Shown here piece by piece: positions 25,751-34,938 of a DNA stretch of 64,000 nucleotides. The notes under the pieces were generated by a model that was not told where the DNA came from, made no database searches, and saw only the letters and a list, made by a program, of their open reading frames with translations. The position numbers were made by a program, and so were the translations under genes. Source of the DNA: DATATB01 sp036268995 (GTDB taxonomy: Bacteria > Planctomycetota > Planctomycetia > Pirellulales > PNKZ01); contig DATATB010000163.1 in the NCBI GenBank assembly GCA_036268995.1, positions 1 through 64,000 on the forward strand. Reading direction: 5' to 3'. Positions within the stretch are counted from its first letter, which is position 1; every line of letters begins with the position of its first letter.

Positions 25751-27139
25751 ATGACTATAAGGCCGGGTGATTTTCAATGGCGGCCGATCGTGATTGGCCT
25801 GGCTGCGCTCGTAACGATTGCCGGTTGCCAACGGGCGCCGCAAGCGGAGCAGGCCCCGGCCGAGGGGCTCGATGCCAGCAATGGAGTGGTCGAGGGGCCG
25901 GTCACGTACGTCGCGGCGCGCGTGGCCGACGTGGTGCTGGACGTGCTGGTCGAGAACGACCAGCGGGTCGAACAGGGAGCGGTGCTCGTGCGGCTCGACC
26001 CGGCTCCCTTGCAAACGGCCATCGACGCCGAGCAAGCCGAGTTGCAGGTGGCCGAAGCCCAACTCGAGCAAACTCGAGCCGACGTGCGCGCCCAGGCCGC
26101 CACGGCGATGGCCGACTGGTTTTCGATCATCAAGGAGCGAAACCTGCTCCGCCAAAATGTGGCCCAACTCCGCTCCGACGTAGCCGGGCTCAAGCTGCGG
26201 CAAGCCGAGTTCACGCTGGCCGAAAGCCAATACCAGCGCGCCGTGCAACTGGCCAAGCAACGGGTCATCACGGCCGACGAAATGGAGCAGCGACAGGCCA
26301 GCATGCAGGTAGCGCAGCAGCAGGTAAACCAGGCCGAAGCCCGCGTGCAGCAAGCGCGGGCCAGCGTGGGCCTCGAGCCGGCCGGCGACGGGGCCGCGGT
26401 GCCACCCGACTTGGAGCAGAAGTTCGCATCGATTCGCTTGTCGCTATTCACCTGGGCGCAAAGCCTGGCGAAAATCGGCTTTCCGATCAAGCTCGACCAG
26501 CTCGAGCCCGACATCGAGTACGGCCAGACGCCGGGGCTGAAGTCGGCCCCGGAATTTCAGCGCAAGCTCGACAGTTGGATCGACACCAGCCCGGCCATGC
26601 GATTGGCCCAGGCCAAAGTCAGCCAGGCCCGGTCCAGGCTGCGCGCCGCTGAGCACGCGCTCGCGTATGCCCAGATCGTGGCACCGGTGGCGGGGCTTGT
26701 CGAAAACCGGACCGTGGATCCAGGCGAATCGGTCGAAGTCGGACACACGCTGCTGACCATTCGGTCGCTCGAGCGGGTGTGGGTCGAGGCGCGCTTTCCA
26801 CAATCCGACCTCGAGCGTCTGCGCATCGGCCAGCCCGCCACGATTCGTACGGCCGCTTATCCCGGCCACACCTTTCGCGGCCGTGTATCGGGATTGCGGG
26901 CCATGACCAACGAGTCTGGTTCGATGGTGCAGCCGCCCATGGCGTCCGCGGAAGCCGGACATCGATTGCCGGTGCGAATCGAATTGTCCGAGCCCAACAC
27001 TGAGACGCCGCTGTTGGTTGGGCTGCCCGTGAGCGTGGAAGTCGACTGGCACGCCGAACCGGCCGGCCCCGATGCCGGAGGCCGGCTGCCTTCGTCGGCC
27101 GCGAAGCCCCCCAGAAAGTCTACGACCGCCGAAAAATAG
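25751..27139 (+). CDS. HlyD/RND-type membrane fusion lipoprotein
   Basis: 462 aa from the ATG at 25751, where a lipoprotein signal begins (IVIGLAALVTIAGC, lipobox IAGC). A barrel/lipoyl half follows (VTYVAARVADVVLDVLVENDQRVEQGAVLVRLD), then a long coiled-coil hairpin (about 90-215: TAIDAEQAELQVAEAQLEQTRA to QVNQAEARVQQARA). An inserted helix-rich region comes next, then the returning lipoyl half (AYAQIVAPVAGLVENRTVDPGESVEVGHTLLTI) and a beta-barrel (VEARFPQSDLERLRIGQPATI). It bridges an inner-membrane pump to the outer envelope and is probably linked to the MFS gene 56 bases upstream. The DUF-like insert between coil and barrel is unusual. Confidence 0.9.
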   Translation: MTIRPGDFQWRPIVIGLAALVTIAGCQRAPQAEQAPAEGLDASNGVVEGPVTYVAARVADVVLDVLVENDQRVEQGAVLVRLDPAPLQTAIDAEQAELQVAEAQLEQTRADVRAQAATAMADWFSIIKERNLLRQNVAQLRSDVAGLKLRQAEFTLAESQYQRAVQLAKQRVITADEMEQRQASMQVAQQQVNQAEARVQQARASVGLEPAGDGAAVPPDLEQKFASIRLSLFTWAQSLAKIGFPIKLDQLEPDIEYGQTPGLKSAPEFQRKLDSWIDTSPAMRLAQAKVSQARSRLRAAEHALAYAQIVAPVAGLVENRTVDPGESVEVGHTLLTIRSLERVWVEARFPQSDLERLRIGQPATIRTAAYPGHTFRGRVSGLRAMTNESGSMVQPPMASAEAGHRLPVRIELSEPNTETPLLVGLPVSVEVDWHAEPAGPDAGGRLPSSAAKPPRKSTTAEK

Positions 27140-27147
27140 GATCCGGC

Positions 27148-27732
27148 ATGCCTTTCAACCTGTTGGGCATCAGCGGTAGTTTGCGAGAGGCTTCGTTCGG
27201 CGCCCGGGCGCTGCGGTTGGTATTGGAAGCGGCCAACGAACTGGGCGATCCGGCCCGGCTGCTGGATTTGCGGCAGGTCGACTTGCCGCTGTATAACCCC
27301 GACCGGCCGGACGATGATCCGCGACTGCAAGCGGTCAACGAGGCCGTCGGCTGGGCCGATGCCTTGGTGCTGGCCTCGCCCGATTATCATGGCTCGATGT
27401 CGGGGGCAATGAAAAACTTTCTCGACTATCACTGGGAGCATTTTGCCGGCAAGTTGTTCGGCTACATATGTGCTTCGCACGAAAAAGGCCTGACCGCCAT
27501 GGATCAGATGCGCACGGCCGTGCGCCAGTGCTATGGCTGGAGCCTGCCGTACGGCGTTTCCGTGCATGGCGAAGAAGATTTTGACGCCGCCGGCGCCCCC
27601 AGCCGGCGATTGGCCGGCCGCGTGCGGATGCTTGCGCGCGATATGACCGTCTACGGCCAGCTCTTGCGCGGCCAGTTCAACGCCGATCTGTCGGCCGGCG
27701 TGGCCGACACCTTCTCGGCCAGGTACCGCTGA
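27148..27732 (+). CDS. NADPH-dependent FMN reductase
   Basis: 194 aa, flavodoxin-like. The FMN phosphate loop is GISGSLREASFGARAL (residues 7-22), the isoalloxazine loop is SPDYHGSMSGAMKNFLDY, and the late segment is SHEKGLTAMDQMRTAV. This fits the SsuE/ArsH/azoreductase-type NAD(P)H:FMN oxidoreductases, which supply reduced flavin or reduce quinones and azo compounds. AGGA lies 6 bases before the ATG and overlaps the end of the HlyD gene, so it belongs to the same transcript. The substrate is unknown. Confidence 0.88.
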   Translation: MPFNLLGISGSLREASFGARALRLVLEAANELGDPARLLDLRQVDLPLYNPDRPDDDPRLQAVNEAVGWADALVLASPDYHGSMSGAMKNFLDYHWEHFAGKLFGYICASHEKGLTAMDQMRTAVRQCYGWSLPYGVSVHGEEDFDAAGAPSRRLAGRVRMLARDMTVYGQLLRGQFNADLSAGVADTFSARYR

Positions 27733-27747
27733 AAAAAGGGTGAGCAC

Positions 27748-27951
27748 ATGGACAAATTGAAACTGATCATCGGCGTGTTGATCATCGACGCCATCTGCCT
27801 GGCCGCGCTGGGCGCCTGGGGATTGCTGACCGAGCCGGGCCGGCACCTGTTTGGCGAGATGACCAACTTCGTCTGCATTGCCATGCTGATCGGCGCGGCG
27901 ATCCTGTTCATCGCGGCGGGAATGGTTGCGGCCCGGGCTCGCAGCCGATAG
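27748..27951 (+). CDS. Small two-helix membrane protein
   Basis: 67 aa with helices at about 4-25 (LKLIIGVLIIDAICLAALGAWGLL) and 38-60 (FVCIAMLIGAAILFIAAGMVAA), and an Arg-rich tail. AAGGGTGAG precedes the ATG. It sits between the FMN reductase and the permease on one strand, with gaps of 15 and 46 bases, so it is probably part of that operon. No family recognised. Confidence 0.7.
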   Translation: MDKLKLIIGVLIIDAICLAALGAWGLLTEPGRHLFGEMTNFVCIAMLIGAAILFIAAGMVAARARSR

Positions 27952-27997
27952 GCTGCTTCCCTTTCCACGCTCGCCTCGCCCGGACAGGCCTACGCGG

Positions 27998-29215
27998 ATG
28001 ATTTCGGCTTCGGTCCTGTTTGGCCTGACGTACTTGGCGCTGGCGATCGGCAAAGTGCCGGGCCTGCGCATCGATCGGGCCGGCATCGCGCTGGCGGGCG
28101 CCGCCGCGATGATGATCTCCGGCGCGGTATCGCTCGATGACGCGGCCCGCGCGGTCGACTACCGCACGATCGTGCTCTTGTTCGGCATGATGGTCGTGGT
28201 GGCTTTTCTGCGAATCGCCGGGCTGTTTGCGCTGGCCACCGACTGGATCGCCCATCATTTTTCCGGCCCGCGGGCACTGCTGGCCGTGCTGATCGTGGTT
28301 TCCGGCGGCTTGTCGGCGTTTCTCGTCAATGACGTGGTGTGCGTGGCGCTCACGCCGCTGGTGCTGGGGCTGTGCCGGCGACTGGGGCGGCCGGCGATTC
28401 CGTACCTCGTGGGCCTGGCGACCGCTTCCAACATCGGATCGGTGGCCACGATCACCGGCAACCCGCAGAACATGATCATCGGCTCGCTGTCATCGATCAG
28501 CTACCAGCGGTTCACGGCGCGGCTGGCTCCCATCGCCATCGCCGGCTTGCTGATCGACTTTGCGATCGTGGCCTGGGTCTATCGCCGATCGCTGCGGGCC
28601 GCAGCCCCGGCGGTGCTCGACTTGCCACCGGCCGCGCCGATTCACAAACGGCTGCTCGTAAAGAGCCTGCTGGTGACGCTGGCGACCATCGGGCTGTTTT
28701 TCGCCGGCGCGCCGATCGCGCTGGTGGCCCTCTCGGCGGCCGCCGTGCTGATGCTCGAACGCGTGCGGCCCGAAAAGATTTACCGTTCGATCGACTGGCC
28801 GCTGCTGGTGATGTTCGCCGGCTTGTTTGTCGTCGTGCGGGCGTTCGAGGTGAACGTCGTGCGCCATTGGGGGCTCGAACATCAGCAGGCCGTGCTCAAT
28901 TCGCCGGTGGTGCTGCTCAGCGGGCTGTCGCTGGTGCTCTCGAACCTGGTGTCCAACGTGCCGGCCGTGCTGCTGTTCCAGCCGCTCGTAGAGCTGATGC
29001 CCCAGCGCGAGTTGGCCTGGCTCGCGCTGGCCATGTCCAGCACGCTGGCCGGCAATCTCACGCTGCTCGGGTCCGTGGCCAACCTGATCGTGGTGGAAAG
29101 CGCCCGCCGCAACGGCACTGAGCTGAGCTTCCTGGAATATCTCAAGGTCGGCGTACCGCTCACGCTGCTAACGACGCTCGTGGGCATCGCCTGGCTAGCG
29201 CTCGTGCCGTATTGA
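27998..29215 (+). CDS. SLC13/ArsB-NhaD-type permease
   Basis: 405 aa from the ATG at 27998; an upstream in-frame Met at 27926 would overlap the preceding gene and adds a non-membrane Arg/Pro-rich stretch. About 10-12 helices, with two inverted motifs of the ion-transporter superfamily: SAFLVNDVVCVALTPLVLGL with ASNIGSVATITGNPQNMIIG, and VLSNLVSNVPAVLLFQPLVEL with STLAGNLTLLGSVANLIVVESA. These match anion permeases (DASS, ArsB) and the NhaD antiporters, which look alike at this level. The substrate cannot be decided. Operon with the three genes upstream. Confidence 0.88.
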   Translation: MISASVLFGLTYLALAIGKVPGLRIDRAGIALAGAAAMMISGAVSLDDAARAVDYRTIVLLFGMMVVVAFLRIAGLFALATDWIAHHFSGPRALLAVLIVVSGGLSAFLVNDVVCVALTPLVLGLCRRLGRPAIPYLVGLATASNIGSVATITGNPQNMIIGSLSSISYQRFTARLAPIAIAGLLIDFAIVAWVYRRSLRAAAPAVLDLPPAAPIHKRLLVKSLLVTLATIGLFFAGAPIALVALSAAAVLMLERVRPEKIYRSIDWPLLVMFAGLFVVVRAFEVNVVRHWGLEHQQAVLNSPVVLLSGLSLVLSNLVSNVPAVLLFQPLVELMPQRELAWLALAMSSTLAGNLTLLGSVANLIVVESARRNGTELSFLEYLKVGVPLTLLTTLVGIAWLALVPY

Positions 29216-29222
29216 TTCGAAA

Positions 29223-29297
29223 GTAGCGGAATTCGTGAGAATTCCGTCGAACGAATCGCCAACGCATGCCGGCCGGAAGTCTCACGACTTCCGCTAC
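29223..29297. repeat. Palindromic repeats, copies 2 and 3 (CGGAANTC family), opposed
   Basis: Copy 2 (29223-29246) reads GTAG, CGGAATTC, GTGA, GAATTCCG; copy 3 (29274-29297) reads CGGAAGTC, TCAC, GACTTCCG, CTAC. They face away from each other in the convergent gap between the permease and the DUF4340 gene. The variable stem base is A/T, T/A or G/C in the three copies of the window, always paired. Confidence 0.7.
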
Positions 29298-29365
29298 CGA
29301 ATCGGTGGCGCGGGAATGTTAATTTGCGTGGCGACGGCTCGCGGAGGGGGCCTGCTACATTACGC

Positions 29366-31168
29366 CTACTTGGGCAGGCCCTGCTTCTTCAGCTCGTTGA
29401 ATTCCTTGAAAGGATCCTTCGCGGGGGCTTCTGCGGCGGGTTTCGCGCCGGCCTCGTCCTTGGGAGTTTCCTTCTTCTTGATCACCTGGTCGCGCGAGAG
29501 GTGGATCTTCTGGTAGGTCTCGTTGGAGATGATGTAATACCAGTCGGCGAAACGACCGTTCAGTTCCTTGACCCGCTTTTCGCCGTCCTTCAGCTTCGTC
29601 TCGTATTCGTCTTGCTTGCGCTTATTGTCCTGAATGACGCGGTCGCGCTCTTGCTCCTCCGGCGATTTGGGCGCTGCCGGCTTGGTCTCGGCCGGCTGTT
29701 TGTCGGCCCCCTTCCCGCCCGTCGCCTTCTCATCGGCGGCCTTCTCGTCTGCCGCTTCTTTGGCATCGTCATCGGCCGCCGGATCGGCGCCGCAACCGCC
29801 GCCAGCCGGTTCGTCGGCCGCCGGAGCCTTGGCTTTGCTGGCGGGCTTGCTCGCCGCAGGTTTGCCAGCCGCCGGTTTGCCGCTGGTGGCGGGCTTTTTA
29901 TTGTCGGTTTTCGCCGCGGGGGCCTTGGGCGTCTCGGCCTTGGGGGCTTCGGACTTGGCCGGTGCGGCGGGGCCTGCCTTACTGGGCAGCGCCGGCACCT
30001 CTTCCAACTCGGGTTCGGGAATCAGGTCCTTCTGGAAACGGGCAGTGACCATGATGTAACGATTCACGCCCGCGGCCTCGGTCTTGTCGCCCGGTTTCGC
30101 GTCCTTCTTTTCTTCCTTCTTCTTGCCCTCGCCGGCGATTTCGCCGAACCGCAGAATGTAATCCACCCCGTCGCTCATGCCGCAATGGACTTCGCCCTCG
30201 TTGGAAACGATTTCACCCCGAAAGGGAAAGAACCCGTGCTCGGCCAGCGACTGAAACGATTCCTTCTTAATCGCCTTCTCGTCGACCTTCAGATCGGCGC
30301 TGAGTCCCGGCGGCTTGCGGCTGACATCGACGATCTTCAGGTCGTCCAAGGCCGTTTTCAGATCGTTCAGCTTCTCGGCATTCAACTCCTCGTCCGGCTT
30401 GAGCGTCTCCTCGGCCCGCGCGGGGCCGACGCGCAAATCGTTCAGCTCCCACTTGGCGTCCTTGCTGTCGTAGTCGACGTTGATGATGCTGTCGTAGCGC
30501 AGCGTGCCGTTGGCTTCGTCGACCGAGTGGTTGTTCAGCACCACCTGCTTGACGTCGAAGGCGTTCATCTTGAGCAAGTCCTTCTCGATCCAATCACCAA
30601 AATTGGTCGAGAGCTTGTCGGTGCTGACCATCACGCGATACACCGGATCCTGGCCGGGAATCCGGACGAAACGCACGCCCGGCTGCTTTTCGTCGGCTTT
30701 GCCGATGATGTAATCGGCCAGCGTATTGCCTGAGGCATCCTGGAACGTGACGCGCTTGCCCACGCCCGTGGCTCCGGCCGACAAGTTCGGGCTCTTCGGG
30801 TCGACCACGCCATACAGCTCGTGCTCGGCCGGGTTTTTGCTGGCGATGTCGAGCTTTTCCAGATCCATCATGCTCGTGGCGGCCGCGGCCAACTGGTTGG
30901 CGGCATCGGCCGGATAATTCGAGTGCGAAGGGATCGCCCAGCGGCCGTTGACCTGCGCCACCTTGAACGGCTCGAGCGCGGCGGTGTCTTCGTCGTAGCT
31001 GATGATCTCCAGCGACTTGGCCTGCAGCGGATCCTTGAACTTGGGATACAGCTCGCCGACTTCGTTGTCGGTGAGCTCGACAATCGGCCGCGGCCGCGTG
31101 ATCCACGCGGCGCCCAACAGGGCAACGGTCACGACCAGAAACACCAGGGTCTTGGCGCCTTCTTTCAT
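29366..31168 (-). CDS. DUF4340-domain membrane protein
   Basis: 600 aa. One N-terminal helix (about 6-24, TLVFLVVTVALLGAAWI) leads to an extracytoplasmic DUF4340-like region (about 40-360) with FKVAQVNGRWAIPSHSNYPADAANQLA and VTFQDASGNTLADYIIGKAD, the family's recurring segments. A lysine/alanine/proline-rich low-complexity stretch (about 385-520) follows, with AAKPAAGKPAASKPASKAK-like runs and an acidic GGCGADPAADDD piece, then a helical tail ending in DPFKEFNELKKQGLPK. DUF4340 proteins accompany GldF/GldG ABC components, and the fusion gene encoding those lies 104 bases upstream on the same strand. The role is unknown, presumably a periplasmic part of that transporter. Confidence 0.85.
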   Translation of the reverse strand: MKEGAKTLVFLVVTVALLGAAWITRPRPIVELTDNEVGELYPKFKDPLQAKSLEIISYDEDTAALEPFKVAQVNGRWAIPSHSNYPADAANQLAAAATSMMDLEKLDIASKNPAEHELYGVVDPKSPNLSAGATGVGKRVTFQDASGNTLADYIIGKADEKQPGVRFVRIPGQDPVYRVMVSTDKLSTNFGDWIEKDLLKMNAFDVKQVVLNNHSVDEANGTLRYDSIINVDYDSKDAKWELNDLRVGPARAEETLKPDEELNAEKLNDLKTALDDLKIVDVSRKPPGLSADLKVDEKAIKKESFQSLAEHGFFPFRGEIVSNEGEVHCGMSDGVDYILRFGEIAGEGKKKEEKKDAKPGDKTEAAGVNRYIMVTARFQKDLIPEPELEEVPALPSKAGPAAPAKSEAPKAETPKAPAAKTDNKKPATSGKPAAGKPAASKPASKAKAPAADEPAGGGCGADPAADDDAKEAADEKAADEKATGGKGADKQPAETKPAAPKSPEEQERDRVIQDNKRKQDEYETKLKDGEKRVKELNGRFADWYYIISNETYQKIHLSRDQVIKKKETPKDEAGAKPAAEAPAKDPFKEFNELKKQGLPK

Positions 31169-31272
31169 TTCCCGCTATCTCCTCGCCTGTCTTAATTCAC
31201 AATCGCAAAAACTCCCCCGGCCGATGGCCTGGGGGCTCGCCAATGTACATCATTCAAATCCGGGGCCGTGCG

Positions 31273-34161
31273 TTAGCGCAGCCGGCTGCGCGCCACGCCC
31301 TCGCGTTCGCCTGCCCGGCGATTCACGAGCACGGCCAGGCCGATCAGCAGCGGCGCGATCGGCGGCAGCAGCAAGGCCCACAGCTTGTAACCGTTTTGCA
31401 CGCCGCGGACCGTGAGCGTCAGCTTGCGCTCGATGTCGCGCGTCTTCAGATCGCGTTCCTTTTGCAGTTGGTCGCGCTTGACCTGGAGCAACCGGTTGTG
31501 GCGCTCCTGGATCATTTGGGCTTCGATCAACATTTGCTGGGGATCGACATTCTGGCGCTTCTGTAAGTCTTCGAGTTCCTTTTTGAACTGCGCCTCGATC
31601 TTGGCGAGGGCATCCTCATAATCCTTGACGAACGTGTCGCGGTTGGTGACGAAGTCTTCGCGGGCCCTTTGCGTGGCGGCCTCGACGCGCTCCAGCGTGC
31701 GGTGCATCGGGCGGCGGGTGCGAATCGGGATGAACCGATCGTCGCCGGCCAGCGAATCGAGCGCGTTGAACGCAAACGTGACGTTGTCGGGATTCAGGTT
31801 GAAATCGCCACGGTTCGGATCGCCCGCCTGGTTGCGGATCTCGAAAAAGTCGCGGTAGATGCAGTCGATGTCGGCCACCAGCACGACGTTGATCTTCGCG
31901 TCGACCGGCTTGGCCGCGGGCTTGGCTCCGGCGGCTGGCTGGCCAGGGACCCCCCGTCCTGGGGCAGTGCCGACCGGAGGATGCCCGGGCGGGAGCCCGC
32001 CCGGCTGTGCCTGACTCAGTTGATCTACCTCGGGCTGCTGGTCGGACATCGGCATGGCCGCGGCCTTGAGCGTGCCGGTGATGTGCGCGGCCAGCACGTA
32101 TTCTTCGTGCATTGGCAGCCAGCGCCGGCGGGGGTTCAATCCGCCCCCGCCGAACATGCTGCGGTTCATTACCTCGTCGGCATTCACGACGCCGGTGTCG
32201 ACCCCAGTCACGGTCAGCTTTTTGAACGTCAGGCTCGACGTGTTCGACTGCCGGATTGAGCCGGGAAATAAGAACAGCAGTTCGTGCAGGCCTTTGGTGA
32301 TCGCGTCATCGGGGTTGAAAACCCAGCCCCCCACCTTTTCGGCCGCGTGCAGGTCGCGATTGACGAACACAAATTCGGGCGGAAAGTACGAAAGCCGCGG
32401 GTACGGATTGTACTGCTGCCACACGACCAGGCCGCCCGGCAGGGTCACGCCCAGCGATTTCCACAACTGCGTGATGTCCCCCTTGGGCAGCGGCGGCTGG
32501 CGACCCATGAAGGGGTTTTGCTGCGGCGGCTGGCGCGGGGCATCGGTGCCGGGCACGCCGGGCGTGAGCGGTAGCGGGTCTTCGAAGATGGCCGTCGGCT
32601 GACCGCTGCGCACACACGCCACGAAATTGTTCATCTGCTCCGGCGCCAGGCTCGACGGCTGCACGGCCAGCAGCACGTCGTACTTCTCGGTGATCGGCTG
32701 GTCGGCGCTGACCTGCTTCACGTCGTACTGCTTTTCCAATTCGTCGATGATCGGCTGGTTCTGCGTGGGGCTCATCGACGCCTGGTCAAAGCCGCCGAAC
32801 AGCTTGGCATCGGTCACCAGCACGCCCACTTTTTTGCGCGTCTGTTCGGCCACGGTGGCAATCGAGCGCACCAGTTCGTACTCCACCGGCGTGCCGTAAT
32901 CGAAGAACGGAATCACCACCTTGTTGAGGCCGCAGGTGAGGGCCACGCCCATGTATAATTCGCCGGCCTTGATCACGCCCTGCGTGCGCGACACGACGTT
33001 GCGAGCCGTGATGCCGAACAGTTTTTCGGCCCGATCGGCTTCTTCGCTCAAGGGCTCGGTATTGTGTACTTGGACCTGGATCTTGTTGCTGTTCAGGGCG
33101 CCGAACTCGCTCAGCATCGCCAACAGATTCAACCGGGTTTGCACGTATGACTCGGGCACGTCCTCCGAGCTGACATAGGCGTCGATATGCACGGTGTGCT
33201 TGGGCTGGAGGTCGCGGACGAGCTGGCGCGTCTGGGGCGAGAGCGAGCTGAGCTGCTCACTGCTGACGTCGGCCCGCAGCGAGCGGTACTCGCACAGCAG
33301 CACGAGGCCGAAGGCCATGATCACCAGCAGCACGCTGCGCAGCGAATAGTGGAAGGCCATGTTCTCGGCCTGCCGCCGCCCCTGCCAATGCCGGCGGCTG
33401 ATCAACACCATGCTGACATACAGCGAAATGGCCACGATCGCCCCGAAGTACGCCACGTTGGCCAGGGCGATCACGCCGCGGCCGAAATCGCGAAATTGCT
33501 CGGCAATGCTCCAGTTTCTCACGGCCGTCGCCGGATACCACACGTCGCCGGGCTGGCCGAAAATGTGGGGCCACCAGCCGGGCACAACCCAGCCGGTGGG
33601 CAAGATGACGTCGGCGAACGTGGCAAACACCAGCGGCGCGTTGAACACGGCCCCCAGCACGAAGCCGACCGTCAGGTTGCCGGTCAGGAAGGAGGCCACC
33701 ATGCCAATGGCCAGCATCGCGATACCCACCAGCCAATAGCCGAAGTAGGTCGCCAGAAACAGTCCGACGTCGGGATTACCCAGCAGCCGCAACGTGACGA
33801 AGCTGCAAACCATCGAAAAGACCAGCGCCACGGTGTAGATGGCCACGGCCGCGAGGTACTTGCCCAGCACGACGTCGAAATCGCCGGCCGGGATCGTCAG
33901 TAGCAGCTCGTCGGTGCCCGCCCGCCGCTCTTCTGCCCAGATGCTCATCGTAATGGCCGGGATGAACACTAGCAGGATGAACGGCAGCCCGCGGTTGAGT
34001 TGGTCGAGGTTATCGAGGTTGGCATTGAAAAAGTCGTTGGGCCAGAACGCCGCCAGCGAACTGAGCACGACGAACAAACAGATGAAGACGTAACCGGTCG
34101 GGTTGTTGAAATAGGCGAAGAAATTGCGCTTAAAGATGGCGCCGACGACGTTTCGATTCAT
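31273..34161 (-). CDS. Fused ABC-2 permease and GldG-like protein
   Basis: 962 aa. Residues 1-240 are an ABC-2 permease like GldF (AIFKRNFFAYFNNPTGYVFICLFVVL, then IWAEERRAGTDELLLTIP and five or six helices). After another helix near 268-288 comes the GldG-like ABC_transp_aux region (about 300-680: LSPQTRQLVRDLQPKHTVHIDAYVS, VGVLVTDAKLFGG, DVLLAVQPSSL). A coiled coil (about 845-925) and a last helix (LWALLLPPIAPLLIGLAVLV) follow. AGGGA precedes the ATG. In Bacteroidetes the separate GldF, GldG and the ATPase GldA form one transporter. Here permease and auxiliary part are one chain and no ATPase gene is adjacent. It is followed by DUF4340, the usual companion. Confidence 0.88.
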   Translation of the reverse strand: MNRNVVGAIFKRNFFAYFNNPTGYVFICLFVVLSSLAAFWPNDFFNANLDNLDQLNRGLPFILLVFIPAITMSIWAEERRAGTDELLLTIPAGDFDVVLGKYLAAVAIYTVALVFSMVCSFVTLRLLGNPDVGLFLATYFGYWLVGIAMLAIGMVASFLTGNLTVGFVLGAVFNAPLVFATFADVILPTGWVVPGWWPHIFGQPGDVWYPATAVRNWSIAEQFRDFGRGVIALANVAYFGAIVAISLYVSMVLISRRHWQGRRQAENMAFHYSLRSVLLVIMAFGLVLLCEYRSLRADVSSEQLSSLSPQTRQLVRDLQPKHTVHIDAYVSSEDVPESYVQTRLNLLAMLSEFGALNSNKIQVQVHNTEPLSEEADRAEKLFGITARNVVSRTQGVIKAGELYMGVALTCGLNKVVIPFFDYGTPVEYELVRSIATVAEQTRKKVGVLVTDAKLFGGFDQASMSPTQNQPIIDELEKQYDVKQVSADQPITEKYDVLLAVQPSSLAPEQMNNFVACVRSGQPTAIFEDPLPLTPGVPGTDAPRQPPQQNPFMGRQPPLPKGDITQLWKSLGVTLPGGLVVWQQYNPYPRLSYFPPEFVFVNRDLHAAEKVGGWVFNPDDAITKGLHELLFLFPGSIRQSNTSSLTFKKLTVTGVDTGVVNADEVMNRSMFGGGGLNPRRRWLPMHEEYVLAAHITGTLKAAAMPMSDQQPEVDQLSQAQPGGLPPGHPPVGTAPGRGVPGQPAAGAKPAAKPVDAKINVVLVADIDCIYRDFFEIRNQAGDPNRGDFNLNPDNVTFAFNALDSLAGDDRFIPIRTRRPMHRTLERVEAATQRAREDFVTNRDTFVKDYEDALAKIEAQFKKELEDLQKRQNVDPQQMLIEAQMIQERHNRLLQVKRDQLQKERDLKTRDIERKLTLTVRGVQNGYKLWALLLPPIAPLLIGLAVLVNRRAGEREGVARSRLR

Positions 34162-34938
34162 TTCGTTTTTTCCCTACCAAGACGTATCACGACTTCGAAG
34201 TCCGCTTTCACGCGTAAGGATCGACCGAAAAATAACTTCCGTTTTCCCGGCCCCTCACCCTGCCCTCTCCCGCAAGGGGAGAGGGGTTTGCGGAGAAGTT
34301 ATTTTTCGGTCGATCCTAAGTGCGTAAGTATGGATCAATTTCGCGGGGCATCAAGCCCGCCCGCCTGTCCCCCGGTCCATTTGGCACGAGGTTCTGCGGA
34401 TTTCGGCGAAATCATGCCTGTTTCACGCCGGCGGTTCGCGTCCGAAATCAACCGAGCTGCGGATTTCACGCGCCCATCGCCTGGCCGCCGACAATGCGGC
34501 AAGCAATAAGTTGAATCCTCGAAACCACGTATTTTGAACTGCAACTCGACGGAGTGCAATTCCTCGGCATGCATTGGCAAAAGTTCAATCGAGTTCGTGG
34601 CCGGCCTGCTGGGTGCGTGCCGAGGTCGCTCGATGCCACCTCGGCGATCGATTCGTGGCAATCTCGGTTATGCTGCCCAACCGCTGGTTAGCTGAAACGC
34701 CGCGCTTCGAATGCCGGGGTAAAAGCGCGCATCGACGGCCGATTTTTTTTGCGACAAAAGCCATTTTTTTGCTTGGCATTGTCGGGGCCGGGTCAGTAAG
34801 CTGATTCAAGCACAAAACCAGGCCCCCGATTGGGTGTCATCGGTGCCCTCTGCGGTGGCCCTTTCGTGTCGTTCCGCGGTCGCGTTCTGCTCGACAATTT
34901 CCACTTAACTTGGGGCGGCAAGCAATTGGAATTCTCGT
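34162..34938. other. Long divergent intergenic region
   Basis: 777 bases between the GldFG-type gene (minus) and the giant gene (plus). It holds the 101-base inverted-repeat element at 34217-34317 and A/T-rich patches (34741-34776). ORFs in it are low-quality. The promoter of the giant gene must lie here, but I see no convincing -35/-10 pair. Confidence 0.6.
34217..34317. repeat. 101-base element with perfect 23-base inverted ends
   Basis: The outer arms 34217-34239 and 34295-34317 are perfect reverse complements (AGGATCGACCGAAAAATAAC begins the left arm). Between them lies a second palindrome, CCCTCTCCC, GCAA, GGGGAGAGGG (34263-34284), of the widespread CCCTCTCCC/GGGGAGAGG REP style. The layout is MITE-like, but I find no clear target duplication and no transposase. 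Confidence 0.75.
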
